The notes beneath the pieces were generated by a model, which had not been told where the DNA came from, did not search any database, and worked only from the letters and a program-made list of their open reading frames with translations. Below are positions 25,744-34,532 of a DNA stretch of 64,000 bases, in pieces (position 1 is the first letter of the stretch; each line of letters starts with the position of its first letter). The stretch spans positions 288,732 to 352,731 of the forward strand of contig NZ_UUPU01000109.1 in NCBI RefSeq assembly GCF_900591205.1, given 5' to 3'. The DNA comes from Pseudomonas viridiflava. GTDB taxonomy: Bacteria; Pseudomonadota; Gammaproteobacteria; Pseudomonadales; Pseudomonadaceae. The translations under genes were made by a program, and so were the position numbers.

Positions 25744-26442
25744 TCACTCCTCGCGCAGGGTCTGGATCATGTAGTTGACGTCGACGTCGCTGGCCAGCTT
25801 GTAGTGCTTGGTCAGCGGGTTGTAGGTCAGGCCGATGATGTCCTTGACGGTCAGGCCGGCCTGACGGCTCCAGGCGCCCAGTTCGGAGGGGCGGATGAAT
25901 TTCTTGAAGTCATGGGTGCCGCGTGGCAGCAGCTTCATGATGTATTCGGCGCCGATGATCGCGAACAGGTAAGCCTTGGGGTTGCGGTTGATGGTGGAGA
26001 AGAAAACCTGGCCGCCGGGCTTGACCATGCGAAAGCAGGCGCGGATCACCGAGGACGGGTCCGGCACGTGTTCCAGCATCTCAAGGCAGGTGACCACGTC
26101 GAATTGCTCGGGCAGCTCTTCGGCCAGCGCTTCGGCGGTGATCTGGCGGTACTCCACGCTCACGCCGGATTCCAACTGATGCAGCTGGGCCACGGCCAAC
26201 GGCGCTTCGCCCATGTCGATGCCCATCACGGTGGCGCCGCGCTGGGCCATCGCTTCACTGAGGATGCCGCCGCCGCAACCGACGTCCAGCACCTTCTTGC
26301 CGGCCAGGTTGACGCGCTCGTCAATCCAGTTCACCCGCAATGGGTTGATGTCGTGCAGGGGTTTGAATTCGCTTTCGCGGTCCCACCAGCGGTGAGCCAG
26401 GGCTTCGAATTTGGCGATTTCGGCGTGGTCGACGTTGCTCAT
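25744..26442 (-). CDS. ubiG: Ubiquinone biosynthesis O-methyltransferase UbiG
   Basis: From MSNVDHAEIAKFEALAHRWW the protein is 232 residues, the normal UbiG length. The SAM motif is VLDVGCGGGILSEAMA, followed by CLEMLEHVPDPSS and the family-specific FFSTINRNPKAYLFAI. It does both O-methylations in ubiquinone synthesis. The upstream open frame to 26544 has no support. It is the first gene of the ubiG-mupP-yciK operon and sits 64 bp from mtaD on the same strand. Confidence 0.95.
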   Translation of the reverse strand: MSNVDHAEIAKFEALAHRWWDRESEFKPLHDINPLRVNWIDERVNLAGKKVLDVGCGGGILSEAMAQRGATVMGIDMGEAPLAVAQLHQLESGVSVEYRQITAEALAEELPEQFDVVTCLEMLEHVPDPSSVIRACFRMVKPGGQVFFSTINRNPKAYLFAIIGAEYIMKLLPRGTHDFKKFIRPSELGAWSRQAGLTVKDIIGLTYNPLTKHYKLASDVDVNYMIQTLREE

Positions 26443-26506
26443 GGTGAATCCTCTAAACCTGATAAATCGTGTTGTCGGTGCTGAACGTACGGGTTCAACC
26501 CCTTCG

Positions 26507-27838
26507 TTATTCGCTGTGCCCGCTGATGCGTTGGCCCCAGGCAATGGCCGTGGCGGTCAACTGTTGTTCATCCATGCGGGTCAATTGCCGGTCGTCGAGC
26601 AACTGCTTGCCGGCGACCCAAAGATGTTTCACACACTCGCGTCCGGTGGCATATATAAGCTGTGAGACCGGATCGTAGATCGGTTGTTGCGCCAGCCCGG
26701 AAAGATCGAAGGCCACGATATCCGCCGCCTTGCCGACTTCCAGCGAGCCGATCTCGCTCTCCAGGCCCATGGCGCGGGCGCCGTTGAGCGTGGCCATGCG
26801 CAGGGCGCGGTGGGCATCCAGTGCGGTGGCCGAGCCGGCGACGGCCTTGGCCAGCAGCGCCGCGGTGCGGGTTTCGCCCAGCAGGTCCAGGTCATTGTTG
26901 CTGGCGGCGCCGTCGGTGCCGATGGCCACATTGACCCCAGCCTGCCACAGACGCTCCACCGGGCAAAAGCCGCTGGCCAGTTTCAGGTTCGATTCCGGGC
27001 AATGGATGATGCTGGTGTTGCTTTCTACCAGCAAAGCCAGGTCGTCCTCGCTGATTTGGGTCATATGAACCGCCTGGAAGCGCGGGCCCAACAAGCCGAG
27101 GCGCCCCAGGCGGGCCAATGGCCGCTCTCCGGTCTGCTCGACGGCCTGTTGTACCTCATAGGCGGTTTCGTGCACATGCATATGGATCGCGGCGTCCAGC
27201 TCTTCGGCGATCACGCGGATTTTTTCCAGGTTGGCGTCACACACAGTGTAGGGCGCGTGGGGGCCGAAGGTGATCTTGATGCGCGGGTGGTGCTTGAGGT
27301 CGCCGAACAGCTCGATGCCCTGGCGAATCGCCTCATCGGCGGTGCTGGCGCCGGGGATCGGGAAGTCGAGGATCGGAATCGCAATCTGTGCGCGCATGCC
27401 ACTGTTGTGCACGCAATCGCTGGCGACTTTGGGGTAGAAGTACATATCGGAGAAACACGTGATGCCGCCCTTGAGCTGTTCGGCGATGGCCAGATCGGTG
27501 CCATCACGCACGAAGGCTTCATCGACCCACTTGGCCTCGGCGGGCCAGATGTGTTTTTCGAGCCAGGTCATCAGCGGCAGGTCATCGGCCAGGCCGCGAA
27601 ACAGGCTCATCGCCGCGTGCCCGTGGGCATTGATCAGGCCGGGGCTGAGCAGCATGCCCGGCAGCTCGCGGACCTCGCTGGCCGCAAGCTTCAGCGCCGC
27701 CGCGCGAGGGCCGATAAAGGCGATGCGCCCGTCGCGAATGCCCAGACCGTGCTCCTTAAGTACGACACCGGCAGGCTCGACCGGAACCAGCCAGGTGGGC
27801 AGCAGCAATAAGTCGAGCGGGGCGGCGGTCGGTGTCAT
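26507..27838 (-). CDS. mtaD: 5-methylthioadenosine/S-adenosylhomocysteine deaminase (TRZ/ATZ family)
   Basis: The protein begins MTPTAAPLDLLLLPTWLVP and is 443 residues. Amidohydrolase metal ligands are visible: GLINAHGHAAMSLFRG (HxH), HMHVHETAYEV, the metal-binding aspartate in GTDGAASNNDLD, and HCPESNLKLASG. These match the MtaD/TRZ-ATZ group. Its divergent partner is mtnA, so deamination and later salvage of methylthioadenosine are encoded side by side, as in P. aeruginosa. An ATG 21 bases upstream is less likely. Confidence 0.9.
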   Translation of the reverse strand: MTPTAAPLDLLLLPTWLVPVEPAGVVLKEHGLGIRDGRIAFIGPRAAALKLAASEVRELPGMLLSPGLINAHGHAAMSLFRGLADDLPLMTWLEKHIWPAEAKWVDEAFVRDGTDLAIAEQLKGGITCFSDMYFYPKVASDCVHNSGMRAQIAIPILDFPIPGASTADEAIRQGIELFGDLKHHPRIKITFGPHAPYTVCDANLEKIRVIAEELDAAIHMHVHETAYEVQQAVEQTGERPLARLGRLGLLGPRFQAVHMTQISEDDLALLVESNTSIIHCPESNLKLASGFCPVERLWQAGVNVAIGTDGAASNNDLDLLGETRTAALLAKAVAGSATALDAHRALRMATLNGARAMGLESEIGSLEVGKAADIVAFDLSGLAQQPIYDPVSQLIYATGRECVKHLWVAGKQLLDDRQLTRMDEQQLTATAIAWGQRISGHSE

Positions 27839-27946
27839 CGAGGGCGGTTTCCCTGGCATCTATAAAGAACGGCGAAGTATACCCGAGCGTCCTGGCTGGC
27901 GGATCGCTATAATCGGCGGCTTTTGTTGATGAGTACGGGGTGAGGG

Positions 27947-29023
27947 ATGCGCGATCGACTGTTGGCAGCGGAGAAAGTGAAGGCCATCGAATGGCGTGAT
28001 GGCGCACTGCACCTGCTCGATCAGCGTGCGCTGCCGGCCCGGGAAAGCTGGGTGACCTGCAACACCGTCGAGGAAGTGGCCGCCGCCATTCGTGCGATGG
28101 TAGTGCGTGGTGCACCGGCTATCGGCATCAGCGCCGCCTACGGCCTGGTGCTCGCCGCCCGTGAGCGGATCGCCGAGGGCGGTGACTGGCAGGCCGCGTG
28201 GGAAGAAGACTACGCGTTGCTGGCTGATTCCCGTCCGACTGCGTCCAACCTGTTCTGGGCCCTCAAGCGCATGCGCGACCGCCTGGACCGCCTCAGGAAA
28301 CACGCCGACCCCCAGGCGGTGCTGGAGGCCGAAGCCATTGCGATCCATGAAAGCGATCGCGAAGCCAATTTGGTCATGGCCCAATTGGGCGTCGAGCGGA
28401 TTCGCAAGCACCAGGGCAACGCCCAGGCGATCCTGACCCATGGCAATGCCGGCGCACTGGCCACGGGCGGTGTCGGTACGGCCCTGGGGGTCATTCGTGG
28501 GGCGTTCATGGAAGGGCTGGTCGAGCGTGTGTACGTCAATGAAACTCGCCCATGGCTGCAGGGCTCGCGGCTGACCTCCTGGGAGCTGGCGGGCGAGGGC
28601 ATCCCGGTCACGGTGAATGCCGACTCGGCGGGCGCGCATATCCTCAAGACCAAAGGCGTGACCTGGGTGATCGTCGGCGCCGATTGCATTGCCGCCAATG
28701 GCGATGTGATCAGCACGATCGGCACTTACCAACTGGCGGTGTGCGCCATGCACCATGGCGTGCGCTTTATGGTGGTGGCACCCAGCTCCACTCTGGACTT
28801 GATGATGGCTACCGGCGATGACGTCGCCCTGGAAGAGCGCGATGCCGGCGAGTTGCTGGAAGTCGCCGGCCAGCGTTTTGCCGCCGATGTGAATGCCTAT
28901 AATCCGGTGTTCGACGTGACCCCGGCTGACCTGATCGACGTGATCGTGACCGAAAAGGGCGTCGTCGAGCGGCCGGACGCCGCCAAACTGGCCAAGTTGA
29001 TGTGCCGTAAGCGTCTGCATTGA
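27947..29023 (+). CDS. mtnA: Methylthioribose-1-phosphate isomerase MtnA
   Basis: This 358-residue protein has the eIF2B-like isomerase fold with MVVRGAPAIGISAAYGL, GNAGALATGGVGTALGVIR and GADCIAANGDV. It converts methylthioribose-1-P to methylthioribulose-1-P in methionine salvage. In the Bacillus enzyme the catalytic pair is Cys160 and Asp240. Here the aligned positions are Gly166 (in LTHGNAG) and Asp246, so the cysteine is missing; a cysteine instead follows the aspartate (Cys247). I recall a similar loss in other pseudomonads. Activity is likely but needs a variant mechanism. Confidence 0.9.
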   Translation: MRDRLLAAEKVKAIEWRDGALHLLDQRALPARESWVTCNTVEEVAAAIRAMVVRGAPAIGISAAYGLVLAARERIAEGGDWQAAWEEDYALLADSRPTASNLFWALKRMRDRLDRLRKHADPQAVLEAEAIAIHESDREANLVMAQLGVERIRKHQGNAQAILTHGNAGALATGGVGTALGVIRGAFMEGLVERVYVNETRPWLQGSRLTSWELAGEGIPVTVNADSAGAHILKTKGVTWVIVGADCIAANGDVISTIGTYQLAVCAMHHGVRFMVVAPSSTLDLMMATGDDVALEERDAGELLEVAGQRFAADVNAYNPVFDVTPADLIDVIVTEKGVVERPDAAKLAKLMCRKRLH

Positions 29024-29048
29024 GTGCTTCGGTGTCGGTGAGATCGCC

Positions 29049-29119
29049 ATCGCAGGCAAGCCAGCTCCCACACTGAATGTGTTCACAGATCAAAATGTGG
29101 GAGGGGGCTTGCCCCCGAT
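29049..29119. repeat. REP pair, inverted orientation and mixed types
   Basis: A 24-bp reverse REP (29049-29072, CTGGCTTGCCTGCGAT type) is followed by a forward REP of the GGGGGCTTGCCCCCGAT type (29096-29119). The GTGGGAG ends face inward, opposite to the standard doublets. Confidence 0.8.
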
Positions 29120-29446
29120 TGGCCCTAAAAGTCAATAAACCCCTCGGATCCACCCTCAAAAAACAGCACGACCCCAGCTCTGAGCCCCTCTCGTCCCTCT
29201 CAAGCCTGTCACCCGTCAAATTACTAGCCTCCATGCGCATCAGGGGGATAGGTGCGTGGCGGCGATTGTGATAACATCCGGCGGTTTCCAGGGCCGCCCC
29301 AAGGGGCTGCCTATAACGTGCAGATCCGTGTCATAACTCGTTGATTTGTCGTAAGTCGTTGTCAGGCACTCTGCCGGCAGCGGCGAGCTTCGTTCGTCCC
29401 ATATGGATGCGACGAGGTTTCACCCGAAAAAGGAATCAGGCTTCTC
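29120..29446 (+). other. Gene-free leader region of gyrA
   Basis: No coding region was seen between mtnA and gyrA apart from the REP pair. The stretch should contain the gyrA promoter: TGTGATAACAT at 29267-29277 could be a -10 region, but no convincing -35 box pairs with it. GCCCC-AA-GGGGC near 29295 could form a small hairpin in a leader RNA. An AAAAGGAAT ribosome site lies just before the gyrA ATG. Confidence 0.4.
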
Positions 29447-32101
29447 ATGGGCGAACTGGCCAAAGAAATCCTCCCGGTCAATATCGAAGACGAGCTGAAA
29501 CAGTCCTACCTCGACTACGCGATGAGCGTAATTGTCGGTCGGGCACTGCCTGATGCGCGCGACGGCTTGAAGCCCGTGCACCGGCGTGTGCTGTTCGCGA
29601 TGAGCGAGCTGGGTAACGACTGGAACAAGCCGTACAAGAAATCTGCCCGTGTTGTCGGTGACGTGATCGGTAAGTATCACCCTCACGGCGACACTGCGGT
29701 GTACGACACCATCGTTCGGATGGCTCAGCCGTTTTCCCTGCGCTACCTGCTGGTAGACGGCCAGGGCAACTTCGGTTCGGTCGACGGCGACAACGCTGCG
29801 GCCATGCGATACACCGAAGTGCGCATGACCAAGCTGGCGCACGAGCTGCTGGCCGACCTGCATAAAGAAACCGTGGACTGGGTGCCGAACTACGACGGCA
29901 CCGAAATGATCCCGGCGGTCATGCCGACCAAGATCCCCAACCTGCTGGTCAACGGTTCCAGCGGTATTGCCGTGGGCATGGCCACCAACATTCCGCCGCA
30001 CAACCTCGGTGAAGTCATCGACGGTTGCCTGGCCCTTATCGACAACCCAGAGCTGACCGTCGATGAGCTGATGCAATACATCCCCGGCCCGGACTTCCCG
30101 ACCGCCGCGATCATCAACGGTCGTGCCGGCATCATCGAAGCCTACCGCACCGGTCGTGGCCGCATTTACATGCGCGCCCGCTCGATGATCGAAGACATCG
30201 ACAAGGTCGGTGGCCGCCAGCAGATCGTCATCACCGAATTGCCCTACCAGCTGAACAAGGCGCGTCTGATCGAGAAGATCGCCGAGCTGGTTAAAGAGAA
30301 GAAGCTGGAAGGCATCACCGAACTGCGCGACGAGTCCGACAAAGACGGTATGCGCGTGGTGATCGAGCTGCGTCGTGGCGAAGTGCCTGAGGTGATCCTC
30401 AACAACCTCTACGCCCAGACCCAACTGCAAAGCGTATTTGGTATCAACGTGGTGGCCCTGATCGACGGCCGTCCGCGCATCCTGAACCTCAAGGATCTGC
30501 TGGAAGCCTTCGTGCGTCACCGTCGCGAAGTGGTCACCCGCCGTACCGTGTTCGAACTGCGCAAGGCCCGCGAACGCGGCCACATCCTGGAAGGCCAGGC
30601 GGTTGCACTGTCGAACATCGACCCGGTTATCGCCCTGATCAAGGCTTCTCCAACGCCGTCGGAAGCCAAGGAAGCCCTGATCAAAATGCCGTGGGAATCC
30701 AGCGCCGTGGTGGCGATGGTTGAGCGTGCCGGTGCCGATTCGTGCCGCCCGGAGACCCTGGACCCGCAATACGGTCTGCGCGATGGCAAGTATTTCCTGT
30801 CGCCGGAACAGGCCCAGGCCATTCTGGAGCTGCGCCTGCACCGCCTGACCGGCCTGGAGCACGAGAAGCTGCTGGCCGAGTACCAGGAGATCCTCAACCA
30901 GATCGGCGAGCTGATCCGCATCCTCAACAGCGCCGTGCGCCTGATGGAAGTGATCCGCGAAGAGCTGGAAGTGATCCGCGCCGAATACGGCGACGTGCGC
31001 CGCACCGAAATCCTCGATGCTCGCCTCGACCTGACCCTGGGTGACATGATCCCGGAAGAAGAGCGTGTGGTGACCATCTCCCACGGCGGCTATGCCAAGA
31101 CTCAGCCGCTGGCTGCGTACCAGGCCCAGCGTCGTGGTGGTAAAGGTAAATCGGCTACCGGCGTGAAGGATGAGGACTACATCGCTCACCTGCTGGTTGC
31201 CAACAGCCACACCACGCTGCTGCTGTTCTCCAGCAAGGGCAAGGTGTACTGGCTGAAAACCTACGAAATCCCGGAAGCCTCGCGTGCCGCCCGTGGTCGC
31301 CCACTGGTCAACCTGCTGCCGCTGGACAGTGATGAATACATCACCACCATGCTGCCGGTCGAGGAATATACCGAAGGTCACTTCATCTTCATGGCCACTG
31401 CCAAAGGCACCGTGAAGAAGACCCCGTTGGAATCCTTTAGCCGTCAGCGCAGCGTGGGTCTGATCGCACTGGAGCTGGATGAAGGCGACGTACTGATCTC
31501 CGCCGCGATCACCGACGGCGAGCGTGAAGTCATGCTGTTCTCCGACGGTGGCAAGGTTACACGCTTCAAGGAATCCGACGTTCGCGCCATGGGCCGTACC
31601 GCCCGTGGTGTGCGCGGCATGCGTCTGCCTGAAGGGCAGAAGCTGATTTCGATGCTGATCCCGGAAGAAGGCAGCCAGATCCTCACCGCTTCCGAGCGTG
31701 GTTATGGCAAACGCACCGCCATCAGCGAGTTCCCGGAGTACAAGCGTGGCGGCCAGGGCGTGATTGCCATGGTCAGCAACGATCGCAACGGCCGTCTGGT
31801 CGGCGCGGTCCAGGTGCTCGACGGCGAGGAGATCATGCTGATTTCCGACCAGGGCACCCTGGTACGTACCCGTGTGGCTGAAGTGTCGAGCCTGGGCCGT
31901 AACACCCAGGGCGTGACCTTGATCAAGCTGGCCAAGGACGAAAAACTGGTCGGCCTGGAGCGTGTGCAGGAGCCTTCGGAAGTTGAAGGTGAGGAGCTGG
32001 AAGGTGAGGAGTTCGAAGGCGAGGTGATCGCAGCAGGCGATGACAACGTCGACGAGCCAACCCTCGATGCTGCCGCAGACGAAGAAGAACCGCAGGAATA
32101 A
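29447..32101 (+). CDS. gyrA: DNA gyrase subunit A
   Basis: The 884-residue subunit cuts and rejoins DNA during supercoiling. The catalytic tyrosine is Y122 (AAAMRYTEVRM). The quinolone region reads HPHGDTAVYDT, with Thr83 and Asp87, the wild-type residues of Pseudomonas. The C-terminal half has the blade repeats of the DNA-wrapping domain, including the GyrA-box-like QRRGGKGKSATGVKDEDY. The last 50 residues are very acidic, as in other pseudomonads. A terminator follows, then a REPIN and the serC superoperon. Confidence 0.98.
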   Translation: MGELAKEILPVNIEDELKQSYLDYAMSVIVGRALPDARDGLKPVHRRVLFAMSELGNDWNKPYKKSARVVGDVIGKYHPHGDTAVYDTIVRMAQPFSLRYLLVDGQGNFGSVDGDNAAAMRYTEVRMTKLAHELLADLHKETVDWVPNYDGTEMIPAVMPTKIPNLLVNGSSGIAVGMATNIPPHNLGEVIDGCLALIDNPELTVDELMQYIPGPDFPTAAIINGRAGIIEAYRTGRGRIYMRARSMIEDIDKVGGRQQIVITELPYQLNKARLIEKIAELVKEKKLEGITELRDESDKDGMRVVIELRRGEVPEVILNNLYAQTQLQSVFGINVVALIDGRPRILNLKDLLEAFVRHRREVVTRRTVFELRKARERGHILEGQAVALSNIDPVIALIKASPTPSEAKEALIKMPWESSAVVAMVERAGADSCRPETLDPQYGLRDGKYFLSPEQAQAILELRLHRLTGLEHEKLLAEYQEILNQIGELIRILNSAVRLMEVIREELEVIRAEYGDVRRTEILDARLDLTLGDMIPEEERVVTISHGGYAKTQPLAAYQAQRRGGKGKSATGVKDEDYIAHLLVANSHTTLLLFSSKGKVYWLKTYEIPEASRAARGRPLVNLLPLDSDEYITTMLPVEEYTEGHFIFMATAKGTVKKTPLESFSRQRSVGLIALELDEGDVLISAAITDGEREVMLFSDGGKVTRFKESDVRAMGRTARGVRGMRLPEGQKLISMLIPEEGSQILTASERGYGKRTAISEFPEYKRGGQGVIAMVSNDRNGRLVGAVQVLDGEEIMLISDQGTLVRTRVAEVSSLGRNTQGVTLIKLAKDEKLVGLERVQEPSEVEGEELEGEEFEGEVIAAGDDNVDEPTLDAAADEEEPQE

Positions 32102-32111
32102 GCGGACACAC

Positions 32112-32147
32112 AGGGGGCGGATGAAGATTCGCCCCCTTGTTGTTTGT
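32112..32147 (+). terminator. Rho-independent terminator after gyrA
   Basis: AGGGGGCG and CGCCCCCT form a perfect 8-bp stem with a 10-base loop, followed by TGTTGTTTGT. It starts 11 bases after the gyrA stop. Confidence 0.8.
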
Positions 32148-32186
32148 CCCTTGTGAAATAAACGTCCTTTGGCTGGGCGCGGTCAA

Positions 32187-32273
32187 TGTGGGAGCTGGCT
32201 TGCCTGCGATGGCAGCACCGCGGTATCACTGCGCTACCGAGGTGCCCTTATCGCAGGCAAGCCAGCTCCCACA
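32187..32273. repeat. REPIN with perfect 24-bp arms
   Basis: Arms 32187-32210 and 32250-32273, GTGGGAG outward, separated by 39 bp. It lies between gyrA and serC. Confidence 0.9.
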
Positions 32274-32343
32274 AGGGTTCGCTCCAGATAAAGGTTGTTG
32301 CCGAATATGATTGCAGCCCCACCAGATCAGAGTGAGATTGGAT

Positions 32344-33429
32344 GTGAGCAAGAGAGCCTATAACTTCTGTGCCGGTCCCGCGGCGCTTCCTGAAGCAGTC
32401 CTGCAGCGTGCGCAGGGTGAACTCCTCGACTGGCATGGAAAGGGCCTCTCCGTGATGGAAATGAGCCATCGCAGTGATGAGTTCGTGTCCATCGCCACCA
32501 AGGCCGAGCAGGATCTGCGCGACTTGCTGGCCATCCCCTCCAACTACAAAGTGCTGTTCCTGCAAGGCGGCGCGAGCCAGCAGTTCGCCCAGATTCCGCT
32601 GAACCTGCTGCCGGAAGACGGCACTGCCGATTACATCGACACCGGGATCTGGGGCCAGAAAGCCATTGAAGAGGCGTCGCGTTACGGTCACGTCAACGTG
32701 GCAGGCACCGCCAAGCCTTACGATTACTTCGCGATTCCCGGCCAGAACGAGTGGAAGCTGTCGAAGGACGCTGCCTACGTTCACTATGTGGCGAACGAAA
32801 CCATCGGTGGCCTTGAGTTCGACTGGGTGCCGCAAGTGGGCGATGTGCCACTGGTGTGCGACATGTCCTCGGACATTCTTTCGCGCCCGATCGACGTGTC
32901 CAAGTACGGCATGATCTACGCCGGTGCGCAAAAAAACATCGGCCCGAGTGGCATCCTGGTCAACATCATCCGTGAAGACCTGCTGGGTCGCGCCCGCTCG
33001 CTGTGCCCGACCATGCTCAACTACAAGGTCGCGGCCGACAACGGCTCGATGTACAACACCCCGCCGGCGTTTGCCTGGTACTTGTCCGGCCTGGTGTTCG
33101 AGTGGCTGAAAGAGCAGGGCGGTGTCGCCGCCATGGGCAAGCTGAACGAGGAGAAGAAGCGCACCCTGTACGACTTCATCGACGCCAGCGGCCTGTACAG
33201 CAACCCGATCAACCTCACCGACCGCTCGTGGATGAACGTGCCGTTCCGCCTGGCTGACGACCGCCTGGACAAGCCATTCCTGGCCGGTGCCGACGAGCGC
33301 GGCCTGCTGAACCTCAAGGGTCACCGTTCGGTTGGCGGCATGCGCGCCTCCATCTACAACGCTGTCGACATCCACGCCATCAAGGCGCTGGTTGCCTACA
33401 TGGCAGAGTTCGAAAAGGAACACGGCTAA
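32344..33429 (+). CDS. serC: Phosphoserine aminotransferase SerC
   Basis: A GTG start gives 361 residues beginning with VSKRAYNFCAGPAALPEAVL, the normal SerC start and length; the frame open to 32311 would add unconserved residues. The PLP lysine is in YAGAQKNIGPSG. SerC makes 3-phosphoserine in serine synthesis and 4-phosphohydroxythreonine in PLP synthesis. It opens the serC-pheA-hisC-tyrA/aroA-cmk-rpsA cluster; its stop overlaps the pheA start by one base (TAATG). Confidence 0.95.
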   Translation: MSKRAYNFCAGPAALPEAVLQRAQGELLDWHGKGLSVMEMSHRSDEFVSIATKAEQDLRDLLAIPSNYKVLFLQGGASQQFAQIPLNLLPEDGTADYIDTGIWGQKAIEEASRYGHVNVAGTAKPYDYFAIPGQNEWKLSKDAAYVHYVANETIGGLEFDWVPQVGDVPLVCDMSSDILSRPIDVSKYGMIYAGAQKNIGPSGILVNIIREDLLGRARSLCPTMLNYKVAADNGSMYNTPPAFAWYLSGLVFEWLKEQGGVAAMGKLNEEKKRTLYDFIDASGLYSNPINLTDRSWMNVPFRLADDRLDKPFLAGADERGLLNLKGHRSVGGMRASIYNAVDIHAIKALVAYMAEFEKEHG

Positions 33430-34523
33430 TGTCTGAGCAAGAACTCAAGGCCCTGCGTGTACGCATTGACAGCCTGGACGAGAAAGTCCTGGAGCTGATC
33501 AGTGAGCGTGCGCGCTGCGCCCAGGAAGTGGCACGGGTAAAAATGGCCTCCCTGGCTGAAGGCGAAGTGCCGGTGTTCTACCGGCCTGAGCGCGAAGCCC
33601 AGGTGCTCAAGCGCGTGATGGAGCGCAACAAGGGGCCGTTGGGTAACGAAGAGATGGCGCGGTTGTTCCGTGAAATCATGTCCTCGTGCCTGGCGCTGGA
33701 GCAGCCGCTGAAAGTGGCGTACCTCGGCCCGGAAGGCACCTTCACTCAAGCGGCGGCCATGAAACACTTCGGCCACGCGGTGATCAGCAAGCCGATGGCG
33801 GCGATCGACGAAGTGTTCCGTGAAGTGGCGGCCGGTGCGGTGAATTTTGGCGTGGTGCCGGTGGAGAACTCCACTGAAGGCGCGGTCAACCACACGCTGG
33901 ACAGCTTCCTCGAGCACGACATGGTGATCTGTGGCGAAGTCGAGCTGCGCATCCACCATCACCTGCTGGTGGGCGAGAGCACCAAGACCGACAGCATCAG
34001 CCGTATCTACTCCCACGCGCAGTCGCTGGCCCAGTGCCGCAAGTGGCTGGATGCGCATTACCCGAATGTCGAGCGCGTGGCGGTGTCCAGCAACGCCGAG
34101 GCCGCCAAGCGGGTCAAGGGTGAGTGGAACTCGGCGGCGATCGCCGGCGATATGGCGGCGGGGCTCTATGGTTTGACGCGCCTGGCCGAAAAAATCGAGG
34201 ATCGCCCGGATAACTCCACGCGCTTTTTGATGATCGGCAGCCAGGAAGTACCGCCGACCGGCGACGACAAGACCTCGATCATCGTCTCCATGAGCAACAA
34301 GCCCGGCGCGCTGCATGAACTGCTGGTGCCGTTCCACGATAACGGGATTGACCTGACGCGAATCGAAACTCGCCCTTCGCGCAGCGGTAAATGGACTTAT
34401 GTGTTCTTTATCGACTTCATCGGCCACCACCGCGACCCGCTGGTTAAAGGTGTGCTGGAGAAAATCAGTCAGGAAGCCGTGGCACTCAAAGTGCTGGGCT
34501 CTTACCCGAAAGCGGTTTTGTGA
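33429..34523 (+). CDS. pheA: Bifunctional chorismate mutase / prephenate dehydratase (P-protein)
   Basis: This is a 364-residue fusion. Residues 1-90 are an AroQ chorismate mutase (LRVRIDSLDEKVLELISERA), 95-275 the prephenate dehydratase (VAYLGPEGTFTQAA, VVPVENSTEGAVNHTLD, STRFLMIG), and 285-364 an ACT domain with GALHELL and ESRP-like ETRPSRSGKW. It commits chorismate to phenylalanine, and the ACT domain gives phenylalanine feedback. It lies 9 bases upstream of hisC. Confidence 0.95.
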   Translation: MSEQELKALRVRIDSLDEKVLELISERARCAQEVARVKMASLAEGEVPVFYRPEREAQVLKRVMERNKGPLGNEEMARLFREIMSSCLALEQPLKVAYLGPEGTFTQAAAMKHFGHAVISKPMAAIDEVFREVAAGAVNFGVVPVENSTEGAVNHTLDSFLEHDMVICGEVELRIHHHLLVGESTKTDSISRIYSHAQSLAQCRKWLDAHYPNVERVAVSSNAEAAKRVKGEWNSAAIAGDMAAGLYGLTRLAEKIEDRPDNSTRFLMIGSQEVPPTGDDKTSIIVSMSNKPGALHELLVPFHDNGIDLTRIETRPSRSGKWTYVFFIDFIGHHRDPLVKGVLEKISQEAVALKVLGSYPKAVL

Positions 34524-34532
34524 GGCTTTAAC

